Assembly: GCA_964581565.1 (NCBI GenBank)
Contig: CAZOOZ010000011.1
Location: forward strand, 25,201 to 89,200
Length of the DNA: 64,000 nt
Direction of reading: 5' to 3'
Source of the DNA: UBA1433 sp964581565
Lineage (GTDB): Bacteria; Bacillota; Clostridia; Eubacteriales; UBA1433
Of the stretch, positions 42,234 to 51,766 are shown piece after piece (position 1 is the first letter of the stretch; the number at the start of each line of letters is the position of its first letter). The notes under the pieces were generated by a model. It had not been told where the DNA came from. It saw only the letters and a list, made by a program, of their open reading frames with translations, and made no database searches. The position numbers were made by a program, and so were the translations under genes.

Positions 42234-44048
42234 ATGGTTCATTTTATAATGAAACTTCTCATGTTCAAGGCGATAATGGATGATTCGGAGGACTCGTATT
42301 ATTTTAAAGATAAAAAAAGCCGGTTTATATTCATTAATAAACGCAAAGCAAAAAGGCATGGAATAAAAAAACTATCGGAAATAAAAGGCAAGACCGATTT
42401 TGATTTTATGTCAAAAGATTCTGCAAAAGCAATTTTCGAAGAAGAACAAATGATCCTGCAAACAGGCAGGCCGATTATTAGGAAAAGCGAATTGATAAAA
42501 AGATGTGACGCAACAAAAACATGGGCTTCGGTATCTAAGTATCCGTTATATAATCGGAGAGGGAAAATTATCGGAATCTGGGGTATGAGTCGTGATATCA
42601 CACAGCAAAAGTTAGCCGAAGATGCGCTTATTGAAAGCGAACGGCGTTTGATTGCGGCACAGAAAATGGCGCGTGTGGGGAATTGGGAAATAGATTTAAA
42701 AGCAAAAGTAGTATGGGCATCAAATGAATCATTAAATATATATGGAGTTGAACAAACTTCGCAATACTTGACGCTTGAATTAATTCAAAGCATGGTATGT
42801 AAAGACTATCGAAAACTTTTGGATATAAAATATAAAAACTTAATTGAGAAAAATGAAGAATACAATGTCGAATTTAAAATTAATAAATTAAACAACGGAC
42901 AAGAAACATATATACATTCCACAGCCATTTTAATTACGGATGAAGAGGGAAATCCACGTAAGATTATTGGCACTATTCAAGACATAACAGGGCGGAAAAA
43001 GAAAGAAGAACAGATATTATATTTAAGTTACCATGATCAACTCACCGGATTATATAACCGCAGATTTTATGAAGAAGAATTAAAAAGGTTAGATACAAAA
43101 AGAAATCTTCCTTTAACAGTAATTATGGTAGATGTAGACTTTCTTAAGAGTATCAATGATAAATTCGGGCACGCAATCGGGGATAAAGTTTTAAAGAAAG
43201 TAGCTGAGATTTTAAAAAACGGATGCAGGAGTGATGATATTATAGCTCGCATTGGCGGAGATGAGTTTGTGATTTTGTTACCTAAAACAGATATTTCAAA
43301 AACGAAACAGATTATTGAGCGCATCCAAAGGTTATCAGATGAAGAAAAAATAGAAGATGTGAATATTTCTATATCATTCGGTTCCAAGACAAAGAATATT
43401 GAATTTGAAAATATCAAAGAAATTTTTAAATTTGCTGAAGATCAAATGTATAAATATAAAAGATCTAAAATTTTAAAAGTCGAAAATAGTGAAGTAAATC
43501 AAATTATGCAGTCACTCTATAAGAACAATACCAGAGAACATCTGCATTCAATTCGAGTGAGCAAGCTTTGTGAAGCAATCGCAGCCGGAATGAATTTTGA
43601 TTTTGCGGATATCGCTCAAATCAAAATTGCGGGATTAATGCATGATATCGGTAAGGTAGAGATAAACAGGGAAATACTTAATAAACCAGAAAAATTAAAT
43701 AAAAATGAACGTGACATTATAAAAAAACATCCGGAATCGGGATATCGCATTTTAAATTCAGTTCCTGAATTCTCGGAAGTTGCATCCTATGTTTTACAGC
43801 ATCACGAAAGATGGGATGGGAAAGGTTATCCCAAAGGGTTAAGAGGGGAAGAAATCTTACAGATTGCCAGAATCATTGCCGTAGCTGATTCGTATGATGC
43901 CATGACGACAGATAGAATATATGAAGATGCATTAAATGACAAAGAAGCCATTGAAGAATTACAAAGATGCTCCGGCACACAGTTCGATCCTTATATTATA
44001 GAGATTTTTATTGAAAAGGTACTTAAGTTTTCTGCATTAGAACAATAA
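42234..44048 (+). CDS. PAS-PAS-GGDEF-HD-GYP cyclic-di-GMP signalling protein
   Basis: 604 residues, no clear membrane segment. Two PAS/PAC domains (about 20-130, 135-255), a GGDEF domain with active site RIGGDEFVILLP (about 335-346), and an HD-GYP phosphodiesterase (about 420-600) with HDIGK, HHERWDGKGYPKG and DSYDAMTTDR. Both a cyclase and a hydrolase site look complete, so the balance must be set by the PAS sensors. Start at ATG 42234 (AAAGGA upstream); a TTG six bases earlier is possible. Confidence 0.93.
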   Translation: MVHFIMKLLMFKAIMDDSEDSYYFKDKKSRFIFINKRKAKRHGIKKLSEIKGKTDFDFMSKDSAKAIFEEEQMILQTGRPIIRKSELIKRCDATKTWASVSKYPLYNRRGKIIGIWGMSRDITQQKLAEDALIESERRLIAAQKMARVGNWEIDLKAKVVWASNESLNIYGVEQTSQYLTLELIQSMVCKDYRKLLDIKYKNLIEKNEEYNVEFKINKLNNGQETYIHSTAILITDEEGNPRKIIGTIQDITGRKKKEEQILYLSYHDQLTGLYNRRFYEEELKRLDTKRNLPLTVIMVDVDFLKSINDKFGHAIGDKVLKKVAEILKNGCRSDDIIARIGGDEFVILLPKTDISKTKQIIERIQRLSDEEKIEDVNISISFGSKTKNIEFENIKEIFKFAEDQMYKYKRSKILKVENSEVNQIMQSLYKNNTREHLHSIRVSKLCEAIAAGMNFDFADIAQIKIAGLMHDIGKVEINREILNKPEKLNKNERDIIKKHPESGYRILNSVPEFSEVASYVLQHHERWDGKGYPKGLRGEEILQIARIIAVADSYDAMTTDRIYEDALNDKEAIEELQRCSGTQFDPYIIEIFIEKVLKFSALEQ

Positions 44049-44176
44049 AAATAAATGATACAAATATACATTTATGAGTTGGAATATGTCAAATATTTTG
44101 AAATAAAGTCGATTTTATAAAAATAATATGATATGATAAAACTGCAAGTTGAATATTAATAAAGGAGGATCTAAGG

Positions 44177-44407
44177 ATGAAGACGACTTATGAAAATCCA
44201 AACCAGTTTGAAGGCTGGAAGCCATGCTCTGTGGGTGACTATAATATTCTTTGCGGGAGAAAGGGTTCGAAATGTGAGCTAGCTGTCGGTAAACAAAATA
44301 TTTGGGAACCTGCAATGGATAAAGTAATGATGATTGATAGCGATGATGATCATGCAGTCTTAATGTTTGAAGACATCAATGTTGATTTTGTAAAAGAAAA
44401 AATATAA
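44177..44407 (+). CDS. Small hypothetical protein, 76 residues
   Basis: Not recognised. Soluble and acidic at the end; MKTTYENPNQFEGWKPC, SVGDYNILCGRKGSKCE and a DSDDDHAVLMFEDINVDF tail; three Cys in the first half could bind a metal. AAAGGAGG precedes the ATG and a strong terminator follows, so it is a real monocistronic gene. Confidence 0.75.
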   Translation: MKTTYENPNQFEGWKPCSVGDYNILCGRKGSKCELAVGKQNIWEPAMDKVMMIDSDDDHAVLMFEDINVDFVKEKI

Positions 44408-44414
44408 TTATGAC

Positions 44415-44443
44415 AAAAACGGGAATATATATTCCCGTTTTTT
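44415..44443. terminator. Bidirectional intrinsic terminator
   Basis: Long palindrome with arms AAAAACGGGAATA/TATTCCCGTTTTT and T6, between the 76-residue gene and the convergent Bce-type permease gene. Confidence 0.88.
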
Positions 44444-44520
44444 GTTTTTAAACGTAATTGTCATTTGATTTCAATAACAACAAGATAGGTAAACATAGTT
44501 TCTGAATTTAGATTATTTCT

Positions 44521-46500
44521 TTAACTGACAATTCTATAATATACCTTAGCAGTTAATAAATAGACAGCAATATATATACTACTAAATACCAACAGTGTAC
44601 CAAGAGTACATAATGCGAATAAAGATATATTTGTCAGCCCGAATACAGCAAGTAATTTTGTTATCATTTTAAAGGCGGCGAGGATATGAATCACGGCCAC
44701 GATAAGGGGAAGAAAAAAGACAGTTAGCACTTGTGTGTTTACTGAAGATTTTACTTCGCTGCGGCTCATACCTACTTTTTGCATAATTTCAAATCTGGCT
44801 TTATCATCATATCCTTCAGAGATCTGTTTATAATAGATAATAAGCACAGTCGCCATTAGGAACAGTAACCCCAAAAAGATGCCCAGAAAAAACAAACCAC
44901 CGTATATGCTCAAAAATTCGTTCCGCACACTTTCTACACAACGCACATAACTAGATTCATATTCGATTCCATGAAAGTTTCTAATACTATTGTCAACCTT
45001 GTTGTATGAAACAATAATATCGTCTCCGGTACCATTTATATCAAAACCATAGTAATAAGACAGGCCATCGTTAGCATTATGCATTGATATATATATGTCT
45101 TGAATAGAAGATGAAGTTGGCATAACAAAAACATAATAAGAACTTGTATAATTTAGCTCGCTATATTGAGAAATATCTAAATCAGGAAGCTGTTCTTTTA
45201 TATTATATTTCATATCATTAAAATATATTTCTTCACTGTTGATTGTATTCTCAGTACCATACATCAATAATTCATTATTACTTAGTGAAGCGGAAGTGTT
45301 TTGACTGCGGTTATATTCATCGACCGTTATAAAATATGCCAATATACCTTCGGTGCCAATGCCATTACCAAAAAAGCTTAATACATTGCCTTTCTGTGTT
45401 ACGGTATAGTTGACATACTCATAATGAATAGAATCAACAACATTAACGGAAGATTCTGAAACAATATCTTCTATTTTTTCTGTGAGCAACTTTGTATCAC
45501 TGGAAGATACACCGCGCATAGTAATTTCTATGTTTCTAGGGAACATATTCCTCAAGGCGTCTTCATAGCCAAGGTAGAGTGAGATGGTCGTGGAAATCAT
45601 AACTAGAACCATAGTAGAGAGTATGCAGATATTGGCAAGGCCAATCGCATTTTGCTTCATGCGGTACATCATACCGGATACAGAAATGAAGTGCTTGGTT
45701 GTATAAAAATAATTTTTATTCTTTTTCAAAATTTTTAATAAAGCAATGCTTCCTGCTATAAATAACAGATATGTTCCTATGATGACAAAAATAACAGCAA
45801 CAAAAAATAGACCGATTGCACTGAGCGGAGACTCGGTCAATATTGCAATCGCATATCCTGCTGCGAGAAATATTAAACCAAGAAGCGAAAGAATCCATTT
45901 TGCTTTTGGTTCGCGTTCCCCGACATTACTCCCGTAAAGCAATTCAACCGGATGCGAAAAATGTATTTGACGCAAAGTATTTAAGTAAATAAGTATAAAA
46001 AATCCACAAAATACAAGCAAAGTCGTTATAATTGAAAAACTTGAAATATTATAATTGAATTGGATTTGAAATTGTAGGATTTTAATAAGCAGCATCACCA
46101 TGAGTCTGCTAAATAATATACCGCATAAAAATCCGCCGATGAGTCCGATGAAGGCAATAATAATATTCTCTATACCTATGACGCGGGCAAGATTTCGTTT
46201 ATCCATGCCAAGTATATTAAATAAACCAAATTCCTTTTTTCTGCGTTTGATTAGAAAACTGTTTGTATAAAATAAGAATATACCTGCAAAAAGACCGATG
46301 ACAATGGTGCCAAAAAACATAATCGTCTGAAGGTATTGGCCGCCGCTGCGCATAGTAGTAATGCCTTCATTTGTTGATAAAAAGCACATAATATAAAACA
46401 TCATTACAGTTCCGATGCAAGTAAGCAGATAGGGAAAATAAAATTTACCATTTTTTTTAATGTTTGTTAGAGCAAGTTTGCAATAAAAAAATCTATTCAT
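44521..46500 (-). CDS. BceB-type FtsX permease for antimicrobial peptide resistance
   Basis: 659 residues, ten membrane helices. FtsX domain near the N-terminus (RRKKEFGLFNILGMDKRNLARVI), a large extracellular domain (about 310-520) between helices 7 and 8 as in BceB/VraG, and a second FtsX-like end (KARFEIMQKVGMSRSEVKSSV). Works with the ATPase and also passes flux information to the histidine kinase. ATG 46500 overlaps the ATPase stop by 8 bp; AAGGTGA upstream. Target peptide cannot be told. Confidence 0.92.
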   Translation of the reverse strand: MNRFFYCKLALTNIKKNGKFYFPYLLTCIGTVMMFYIMCFLSTNEGITTMRSGGQYLQTIMFFGTIVIGLFAGIFLFYTNSFLIKRRKKEFGLFNILGMDKRNLARVIGIENIIIAFIGLIGGFLCGILFSRLMVMLLIKILQFQIQFNYNISSFSIITTLLVFCGFFILIYLNTLRQIHFSHPVELLYGSNVGEREPKAKWILSLLGLIFLAAGYAIAILTESPLSAIGLFFVAVIFVIIGTYLLFIAGSIALLKILKKNKNYFYTTKHFISVSGMMYRMKQNAIGLANICILSTMVLVMISTTISLYLGYEDALRNMFPRNIEITMRGVSSSDTKLLTEKIEDIVSESSVNVVDSIHYEYVNYTVTQKGNVLSFFGNGIGTEGILAYFITVDEYNRSQNTSASLSNNELLMYGTENTINSEEIYFNDMKYNIKEQLPDLDISQYSELNYTSSYYVFVMPTSSSIQDIYISMHNANDGLSYYYGFDINGTGDDIIVSYNKVDNSIRNFHGIEYESSYVRCVESVRNEFLSIYGGLFFLGIFLGLLFLMATVLIIYYKQISEGYDDKARFEIMQKVGMSRSEVKSSVNTQVLTVFFLPLIVAVIHILAAFKMITKLLAVFGLTNISLFALCTLGTLLVFSSIYIAVYLLTAKVYYRIVS

Positions 46501-47275
46501 TTCTATCACCTTGTTCTCTGGAATTACCTGTTGCGATCAGTGTCAGTGTATCTGAAATTTTTCCGAACATTTGTTCATCTGTCATATTTGCTTTATACAA
46601 TTGATGAAATACTTCGCCATCACGCAAAAAAAGTACTCTATTCGCATTGCTTGCGGCTCTGATAGAATGGGTTACCATTAAAATGGTTTGACCTTCCGCA
46701 TTGATCGCTTTAAAAAGTTTCAAAAGGTTATCTGCTGCACGTGAATCAAGTGAGCCAGTAGGCTCATCGGCGAGGATGAGCTGCGGGTCTGTAATCAAAG
46801 CACGGGCAACAGCAGCTCTCTGTTTTTGACCTCCTGATATTTCATACGGATATTTTAAAAGAATATCACTGATTTTAAGTTTATCGGCAATTGGAGTCAG
46901 TTTTGGCATCATTTTTTCATAAGGTTCTCCGGAAAGAACAAGTGGCAGAAGGATATTATCTTGAATAGAAAATGTGTCGAGTAAATTAAAATCCTGGAAG
47001 ACGAATCCAAGATTATCTCGGCGAAAAGCCGAAATTTGTTTTTCGTTAATTGAAGTAATATTGATACTGCCTAACAGAACTTCACCACTTGTTGGTCTAT
47101 CCAACGCTGCAAGGATATTAAGCAGGGTGGTTTTTCCGGAGCCGCTCTCCCCCATAATTGCGACATATTCACCTTCTTCAACTGAAAAAGATACGTTGGA
47201 TAATGCCTGCACCTTTACTCCTCCAAAACGAGTTGTATATATTTTTTTTAAATTATTGATTTCTAATATTGTCAT
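46493..47275 (-). CDS. BceA-type ABC ATPase
   Basis: 260 residues. Walker A GESGSGKTT (about 40-48), Q-loop FVFQDFNLLDTF, signature ISGGQKQR, Walker B LILADEPTGSLDS, H-loop VTHSIRAAS: the MacB/BceA group. AAGGAG upstream. First gene of bceAB; the promoter region (47276-47387) holds candidate response-regulator sites. Confidence 0.93.
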   Translation of the reverse strand: MTILEINNLKKIYTTRFGGVKVQALSNVSFSVEEGEYVAIMGESGSGKTTLLNILAALDRPTSGEVLLGSINITSINEKQISAFRRDNLGFVFQDFNLLDTFSIQDNILLPLVLSGEPYEKMMPKLTPIADKLKISDILLKYPYEISGGQKQRAAVARALITDPQLILADEPTGSLDSRAADNLLKLFKAINAEGQTILMVTHSIRAASNANRVLFLRDGEVFHQLYKANMTDEQMFGKISDTLTLIATGNSREQGDRNE

Positions 47276-47308
47276 AAATAGTTACTCCTTAAAAAAATTA
47301 TCGATAAC

Positions 47309-47382
47309 AGTATATATAAAGAAGAAATGTAGTGCCATGGATGTAGCTTACATTTCTTCGGTATAATATTACATTTTTGTAA
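47309..47382 (-). promoter_or_regulatory. Promoter/operator region of bceAB-like operon
   Basis: Minus strand -10 TATACT (47314-47309) with no good -35, as expected of an activated promoter. Immediately upstream: an 11-bp inverted repeat GAAGAAATGTA/TACATTTCTTC (47321-47331 with 47349-47359), with ATGTA-AGC-TACAT inside its right side, and a second palindrome TTACA-4-TGTAA (47369-47382). These TGTA/TACA elements are candidate binding sites of the adjacent response regulator. Confidence 0.6.
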
Positions 47383-47387
47383 GGTTT

Positions 47388-48395
47388 CTATTCCATTGTT
47401 ATATTCACTGAATCGAGTCCTATCTTTACTTTTGTGCCTGCTCCGACTGTAGATTCGATCACAATTGTATGTCCGAGTTTATTAAAAATGCGCTTACTGA
47501 GATATAGACCGATACCAGTAGATTTTTTATCATTTCTGCCGTTATAACCTGTGAAACCTTTTTCAAATACCCTGGGCAAATCTTCGGCAGCGATGCCTAT
47601 GCCTGTATCCTTGATAATAAGTGTTTTATCTGTATCGCAGTAAATGGATATTTTGCCTTGACTCGTATATTTCAATGCATTTGAAAGCACCTGCTCAATT
47701 ACAAACAGCAGCCATTTCTCGTCTGTGAATACGGTACAATCAGTCTCGGTTAAATCAAGGCTGATTTGTTTTTGAATAAAAAAATATGCATATTTTCGTA
47801 TCGCTTGTTTTATTATGTTGTTTAGAGAGTATTGTTTTATTACAAAATCGGTAGATTTGCTGTCAAGCCTGAGGTAGCTAAGAACCATTTCCACATATTG
47901 TTCGATTTTAAAAAGTTCTGATTTAAGCTGCATATCAAGCTCGTGTTCATTGGTTTGAAGGAGTAAGTGCATAGCGGCAATAGGTGTCTTGATTTGATGC
48001 GCCCAGAGCGTATAATAATCAATCATATTACTTTTTACATTATCGGCAGATGATAATAATTTGGTTTTATCTTCATGTATTAAACGTATTAATTTATTAT
48101 AATCTTCTTCAAGAAGATTTTTAGGTAAAGGAAGGTTATCAATACTCGATATAATTTGTTTTTGAAGATTTGTTAGATATTTATGTTTTTTATAAAATTG
48201 CCAGATATCAATCGATAGCACTATGAATGCAAAAAAAATGCAAAGTGTTACCGCGTAGACCATTAAAATAACAGATAAATTATTTAAATAGGTCACTATA
48301 GAAAAAATACATGTAAAAACAATAAAAAGAAGAATACTTTTTATATGATGATGTAAATAAGGTAAAATTATTTTTAATATATTGGATTTCATCAT
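47388..48395 (-). CDS. BceS-type intramembrane-sensing histidine kinase
   Basis: 335 residues. Two close N-terminal helices (about 18-60) with almost no external loop, the hallmark of intramembrane-sensing kinases that read the state of the BceAB transporter. H-box WAHQIKTPIAAMHLLL (His about 133), N-box VLSNALKYT, G-boxes IKDTGIGIAAEDLPRVFEKGF (split) and KSTGIGLYL. Start at ATG 48395, just after the response regulator stop. Confidence 0.92.
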   Translation of the reverse strand: MMKSNILKIILPYLHHHIKSILLFIVFTCIFSIVTYLNNLSVILMVYAVTLCIFFAFIVLSIDIWQFYKKHKYLTNLQKQIISSIDNLPLPKNLLEEDYNKLIRLIHEDKTKLLSSADNVKSNMIDYYTLWAHQIKTPIAAMHLLLQTNEHELDMQLKSELFKIEQYVEMVLSYLRLDSKSTDFVIKQYSLNNIIKQAIRKYAYFFIQKQISLDLTETDCTVFTDEKWLLFVIEQVLSNALKYTSQGKISIYCDTDKTLIIKDTGIGIAAEDLPRVFEKGFTGYNGRNDKKSTGIGLYLSKRIFNKLGHTIVIESTVGAGTKVKIGLDSVNITME

Positions 48396-48396
48396 T

Positions 48397-49068
48397 TCAC
48401 TCAACGATATAACCTAATCCTTTTTTAGTTACAATAAAATTAATCAGGCCATAATGTTCTAATTTTTTGCGAAGCCTTGACATATTCACTGTTAAAGTAT
48501 TATCGTCTATATAACAGTCTGTTTCCCAAAGACATATCATAATAGCGCTGCGGCTTATTGCCTTGCCGTTGTTTTTCATAAGAAGCTGCAGGATTTTATA
48601 TTCGTTTTTTGACAGTTCGATTTTATTGTTATTATAATACAAGCAATTATCCGTATTGTTTAAAATAGCACCATTGTGTTCGCAAATATCTGTTGCTTCA
48701 TTAAAATGATACGTTCGGCGAAGCATAGCTTGTATTTTGGCTGTAAGCACATTTAAATCAAAAGGTTTTGTAATATAATCATCTCCGCCCATATTCATTG
48801 CCATTACAATATTCATATTATCTGATGCGGAGGAAAGAAAAATGATAGGAACTTTTGAAATTTTCCGTATTTCAGAACACCAATAATAGCCGTTATAAAA
48901 CGGCAGCGATATATCAAGAAGTACAAGATGCGGATTATAGGCAGAAAATTGTGAAAGAATGTTTTTAAAGTCTATCGCATTTACTGCTTCCCAGCCCCAT
49001 GCCTCAATATGTTTTTTTATTGCTTTTGATATGGTGGCATCATCTTCTATAATTAATATTTTATGCAT
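48397..49068 (-). CDS. BceR-type response regulator (OmpR/PhoB family)
   Basis: 223 residues. Receiver domain: acidic pair IEDD (about 7), phospho-Asp in LVLLDISLPFYNGYY (about 52), Thr/Ser FLSSAS, Lys in DYITKPFD. C-terminal winged helix with LSKNEYKILQLLM and DDNTLTVNMSRLRKKLE. Partner of the adjacent kinase; presumed activator of the bceAB-like genes. Start at ATG 49068 behind AGGAA; the 49086 reading adds six residues. Confidence 0.93.
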   Translation of the reverse strand: MHKILIIEDDATISKAIKKHIEAWGWEAVNAIDFKNILSQFSAYNPHLVLLDISLPFYNGYYWCSEIRKISKVPIIFLSSASDNMNIVMAMNMGGDDYITKPFDLNVLTAKIQAMLRRTYHFNEATDICEHNGAILNNTDNCLYYNNNKIELSKNEYKILQLLMKNNGKAISRSAIMICLWETDCYIDDNTLTVNMSRLRKKLEHYGLINFIVTKKGLGYIVE

Positions 49069-49402
49069 GGGCACATTCCTAATCATTTAGTATTTTTATC
49101 AGTATAACATGAAAGAATAGTTGATAAAAGATGAACAGTAGTTTTTAATATGTTTTTACATTAGTGTGTTGCAAATAATATGTATAAAAATATGCAGATA
49201 TCATCAATGACTATGATCAAGTAATTTATTCATTTTACATAAGATAATTTTATCATGTGTATAATATTTTACGCACGAAAATGATATCAATATTTGTAGC
49301 AGAAATAAAAAGGGTATCGCATCTAAAATAATCTGAAAAAACGACGAAAAACAAACATATAATCCATAACGGTATCTAATTAAATATTCATAATATTAAA
49401 AA
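49069..49402. other. AT-rich intergenic region
   Basis: 334 bases between two minus-strand genes. A TATACT (minus strand, near 49102-49107) may belong to the response-regulator promoter; otherwise I see no gene, hairpin with T-tract or repeat. Confidence 0.4.
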
Positions 49403-50245
49403 CTATTGATGAACAAATAAAATACCGAGGGTGTGAGGGCCGCAATGGCATGAGATTGTGCAACTTGCTTTTGTTTCTATGATTTCATCAAAGTTTGCAT
49501 ATTTTTTAATTTCATTTTTCGCAGTTTCAATTGCTGAAACAGGAGCATCCGGATGTGTGATAAAAATTAAATCGGTACACAAATCATTCCGGTCTTCAAG
49601 CCGGTCTTTAACATATTGACAGATACATCTCTCAAAGGAGCCGCGATATTTTTTTGCAACCACCATTTTACCGTTTTTTACCTCTATGCATGGTTTGATT
49701 CCGAGAAGGTTTGAACCGAGCGCTGCAACAGGGGAACAACGTCCGCCTTTTCGCATATAATCCAAGCGTTCAATAAGAAAACTGGCTTCTACTCTAGATA
49801 CGAGTTCCTGAAGTGATTTTACAATATCGATTGGGTAGAGTTGTTGCTTTGCCATTTTTGCGGCATTGAGTACTATGTGTCCTTGGCCGCTGGATAAATT
49901 GCCAGAATCGACAATATACACATTTTTAAAAGATTGTGAGGCTGTACATGCATTTTGATAGCAAGATGAAAACTCAGCTCCAATGGTAATATGGATAACA
50001 GCATCATATTCTTTCGTGTAACGAGAAAAACATTCTATATAATCATATACACTGATGGCAGATGTAGTACATAAATCTCCTCCGTTATCTACGTGTAAGA
50101 AAATATCTTGCGGTATAATTTCTATACCGTCTTTATAGGCAACTCCATCTTTTGAGATATATAAAGGGATAAGTGAGATATTATATTTTTCTAATAGTTC
50201 TAAAGATAAGTCACAGGTACTGTCTGAAGTAATTTTTATATTCAT
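49403..50245 (-). CDS. DegV family fatty-acid-binding protein
   Basis: 280 residues. N-terminal DegV motif TSDSTCDLS (6-14), ITIGAEFSSCYQNA, and the later RLDYMRKGGRCSPVAALGSNLLGIKP (split) block plus a CHCGPHTLGILFV end. DegV/FakB proteins bind a fatty acid and present it to a FakA kinase; no fakA is in the window. AAGGAA before the ATG. A second DegV is at 56643-57515. Confidence 0.92.
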   Translation of the reverse strand: MNIKITSDSTCDLSLELLEKYNISLIPLYISKDGVAYKDGIEIIPQDIFLHVDNGGDLCTTSAISVYDYIECFSRYTKEYDAVIHITIGAEFSSCYQNACTASQSFKNVYIVDSGNLSSGQGHIVLNAAKMAKQQLYPIDIVKSLQELVSRVEASFLIERLDYMRKGGRCSPVAALGSNLLGIKPCIEVKNGKMVVAKKYRGSFERCICQYVKDRLEDRNDLCTDLIFITHPDAPVSAIETAKNEIKKYANFDEIIETKASCTISCHCGPHTLGILFVHQ

Positions 50246-50736
50246 TGATTATATTCCTTCCTACATGGAATGTGCTAACGATTTGATTGTCATAGGTTTT
50301 CATAAATGTGTTTTATTTGTTGATACAAGACAGAAAATGTAGATATAAATAATTTATAGTAGTTGAATATTTGCATATAAAGATAGGCGAAATTTGAAAA
50401 GCATTTTTAATAATAATTCGATCGTGCTTTATACCACTATATTTTAAACATAACTATTACAGCGCAAAATATTTATCTCATTTTCGCAAATGTCGCCCAC
50501 ATTTTTTTCTGATTATAGTACCGTAAGCGTTTTTGTGATTTGGTTAAACAGGGCAAAAGTAAGACCCCCTTAAGCGAAAATATGAAAAAAATTATATAAT
50601 AAAATTATTATGAAATCAATGTTTTATATATGATCAACTAAATAAATAATTTAATAAATCAATAAAAATAGCCTGTTGTAGATTTAAATACATTCTTTGA
50701 GTAATGAAATGCGTTTTTGGGCAGTACAACTTTAAT
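50246..50736. other. Intergenic region with IS-remnant-like sequence
   Basis: 491 bases without a gene. Between an 8-bp inverted repeat ATTTTCGC (50480-50487) and GCGAAAAT (50574-50581) lies a 102-bp stretch including AATGTCGCCCAC and AGTAAGACCCCCTTAAGCG, richer in C and unlike its surroundings; possibly the fused ends of a lost insertion sequence. Confidence 0.45.
50480..50581. mobile_element. Possible insertion-sequence remnant
   Basis: 102-bp stretch with inverted ends TTTTCGC/GCGAAAA and internal C-rich segments that remind of IS21-family terminal repeats. No transposase frame, no target duplication seen. Weak call from pattern memory. Confidence 0.3.
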
Positions 50737-50738
50737 AA

Positions 50739-50770
50739 AAAACCGTATATAAAAGAAAATATACGGTTTT
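50739..50770 (-). terminator. Terminator of tRNA-Pro gene
   Basis: 12-bp perfect stem AAAACCGTATAT/ATATACGGTTTT (50739-50750 with 50759-50770), 8-nt loop, T6 on the minus strand. Confidence 0.88.
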
Positions 50771-50785
50771 AGATTGTTTTATGAA

Positions 50786-50862
50786 TGGTCGGAGTGAGAG
50801 GATTTGAACCTCCGGCCTCTTGGTCCCGAACCAAGCGCTCTACCAAGCTGAGCCACACCCCG
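50786..50862 (-). tRNA. tRNA-Pro (anticodon CGG)
   Basis: 77 nt with encoded CCA. Acceptor CGGGGTG/CACTCCG (one G-T pair), D-arm with GCTCAGCTTGGTAGAGC, anticodon stem CTTGG/CCAAG with loop TTCGGGA giving CGG (reads CCG), T-arm CGGAGGTTCAAATCCTC. Own promoter and terminator; not in a tRNA cluster. Confidence 0.97.
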
Positions 50863-50874
50863 ACGCAATTATCT

Positions 50875-50902
50875 ATTATACATATTTATATAAAAAATAC
50901 AA
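50875..50902 (-). promoter_or_regulatory. Promoter of tRNA-Pro
   Basis: Minus strand TTGTAT (50902-50897), 16-bp spacer, TATAAT (50880-50875), 12 bp before the tRNA. Confidence 0.65.
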
Positions 50903-51028
50903 GTTGTTCGCATAAAAAATAATCAAGGAATTTACAAAGCGTTGAAGATGCCTCCCTTACACCTATTTATTCATAAATTATATTATCAAGAATATATATA
51001 TACAAAATGTTGATGGTAGGTTATATAT

Positions 51029-51766
51029 ATGAGCGGTGATACAAAATTCAGATATAATGTTGAAAGCAAAATGCGTTCTTCCGGGATTCCGGATATATAT
51101 CAATATCCTTCAAAAGAGACAAAAAAGAAAAAGTTTAACCGAAAAAAAGCGATATTCGTTCAAGTTTGTATATGCTGCGTGCTTCTAGCGGGAATCATGA
51201 TAACAAGGAATACGGAATTTTCATTTTCTGAAAAGCTTTCAGCCGTAGTTGACAAGGTATTAACACAACAAACAGATTTTAATGAGTTGAGCAAAAATAA
51301 TATTATTCAAAGTGTTGGGCAAGCGCTTGAAAAAGGTTATAAATTAGCCATATCAGATGTTTTCTCTTCAAGTTCGAATACATTTATAACGCCGGTGGAA
51401 GGCAGCATTACAAGTAAATTCGAAAATCGAACTCATCCTGTATTTAATACGACTATCGAAGCAAGAGGCATAGAAATTACAACAGAAAATGGAAGCGAAG
51501 TAAAAAGCATTGCAGACGGGCAAGTAAAAATTGTAGCGACCAGCACGATCCAAAAACAAAGAGTGGTTATCGAATATGATGATGGATATTTAGGAATTTT
51601 TGATGGAATTGTATCTTCTGTCAAAGAAGATGAACAGGTTTCGCAAGGCCAAAAAATAGGAGAAGCTTATGCTGATTCTGAGGAAAAGGCACTTGTAACA
51701 TTTGAATTATGGAGAGACTCCAAAGCATTAAATCCGGAGGATTACATAGAGTTTGATGAAGAGTAA
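51029..51766 (+). CDS. spoIVFA: SpoIVFA-like M23/LytM-domain membrane protein
   Basis: 245 residues: cytoplasmic basic N-terminus (1-45), one membrane helix (about 46-63), external linker, then a degenerate M23/LytM domain (about 115-240; SITSKFENRTHPVFNTTIEARGIEI (split), ADGQVKIV, VTFELWRDSKALNPEDY). Lacks the full zinc ligands, as SpoIVFA does. Next gene is an S2P protease, the order of the spoIVF operon, where SpoIVFA anchors and inhibits the pro-sigma-K protease. The upstream TTATATT/TATACAAA boxes (14 apart) are faintly sigma-E-like. Confidence 0.8.
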   Translation: MSGDTKFRYNVESKMRSSGIPDIYQYPSKETKKKKFNRKKAIFVQVCICCVLLAGIMITRNTEFSFSEKLSAVVDKVLTQQTDFNELSKNNIIQSVGQALEKGYKLAISDVFSSSSNTFITPVEGSITSKFENRTHPVFNTTIEARGIEITTENGSEVKSIADGQVKIVATSTIQKQRVVIEYDDGYLGIFDGIVSSVKEDEQVSQGQKIGEAYADSEEKALVTFELWRDSKALNPEDYIEFDEE

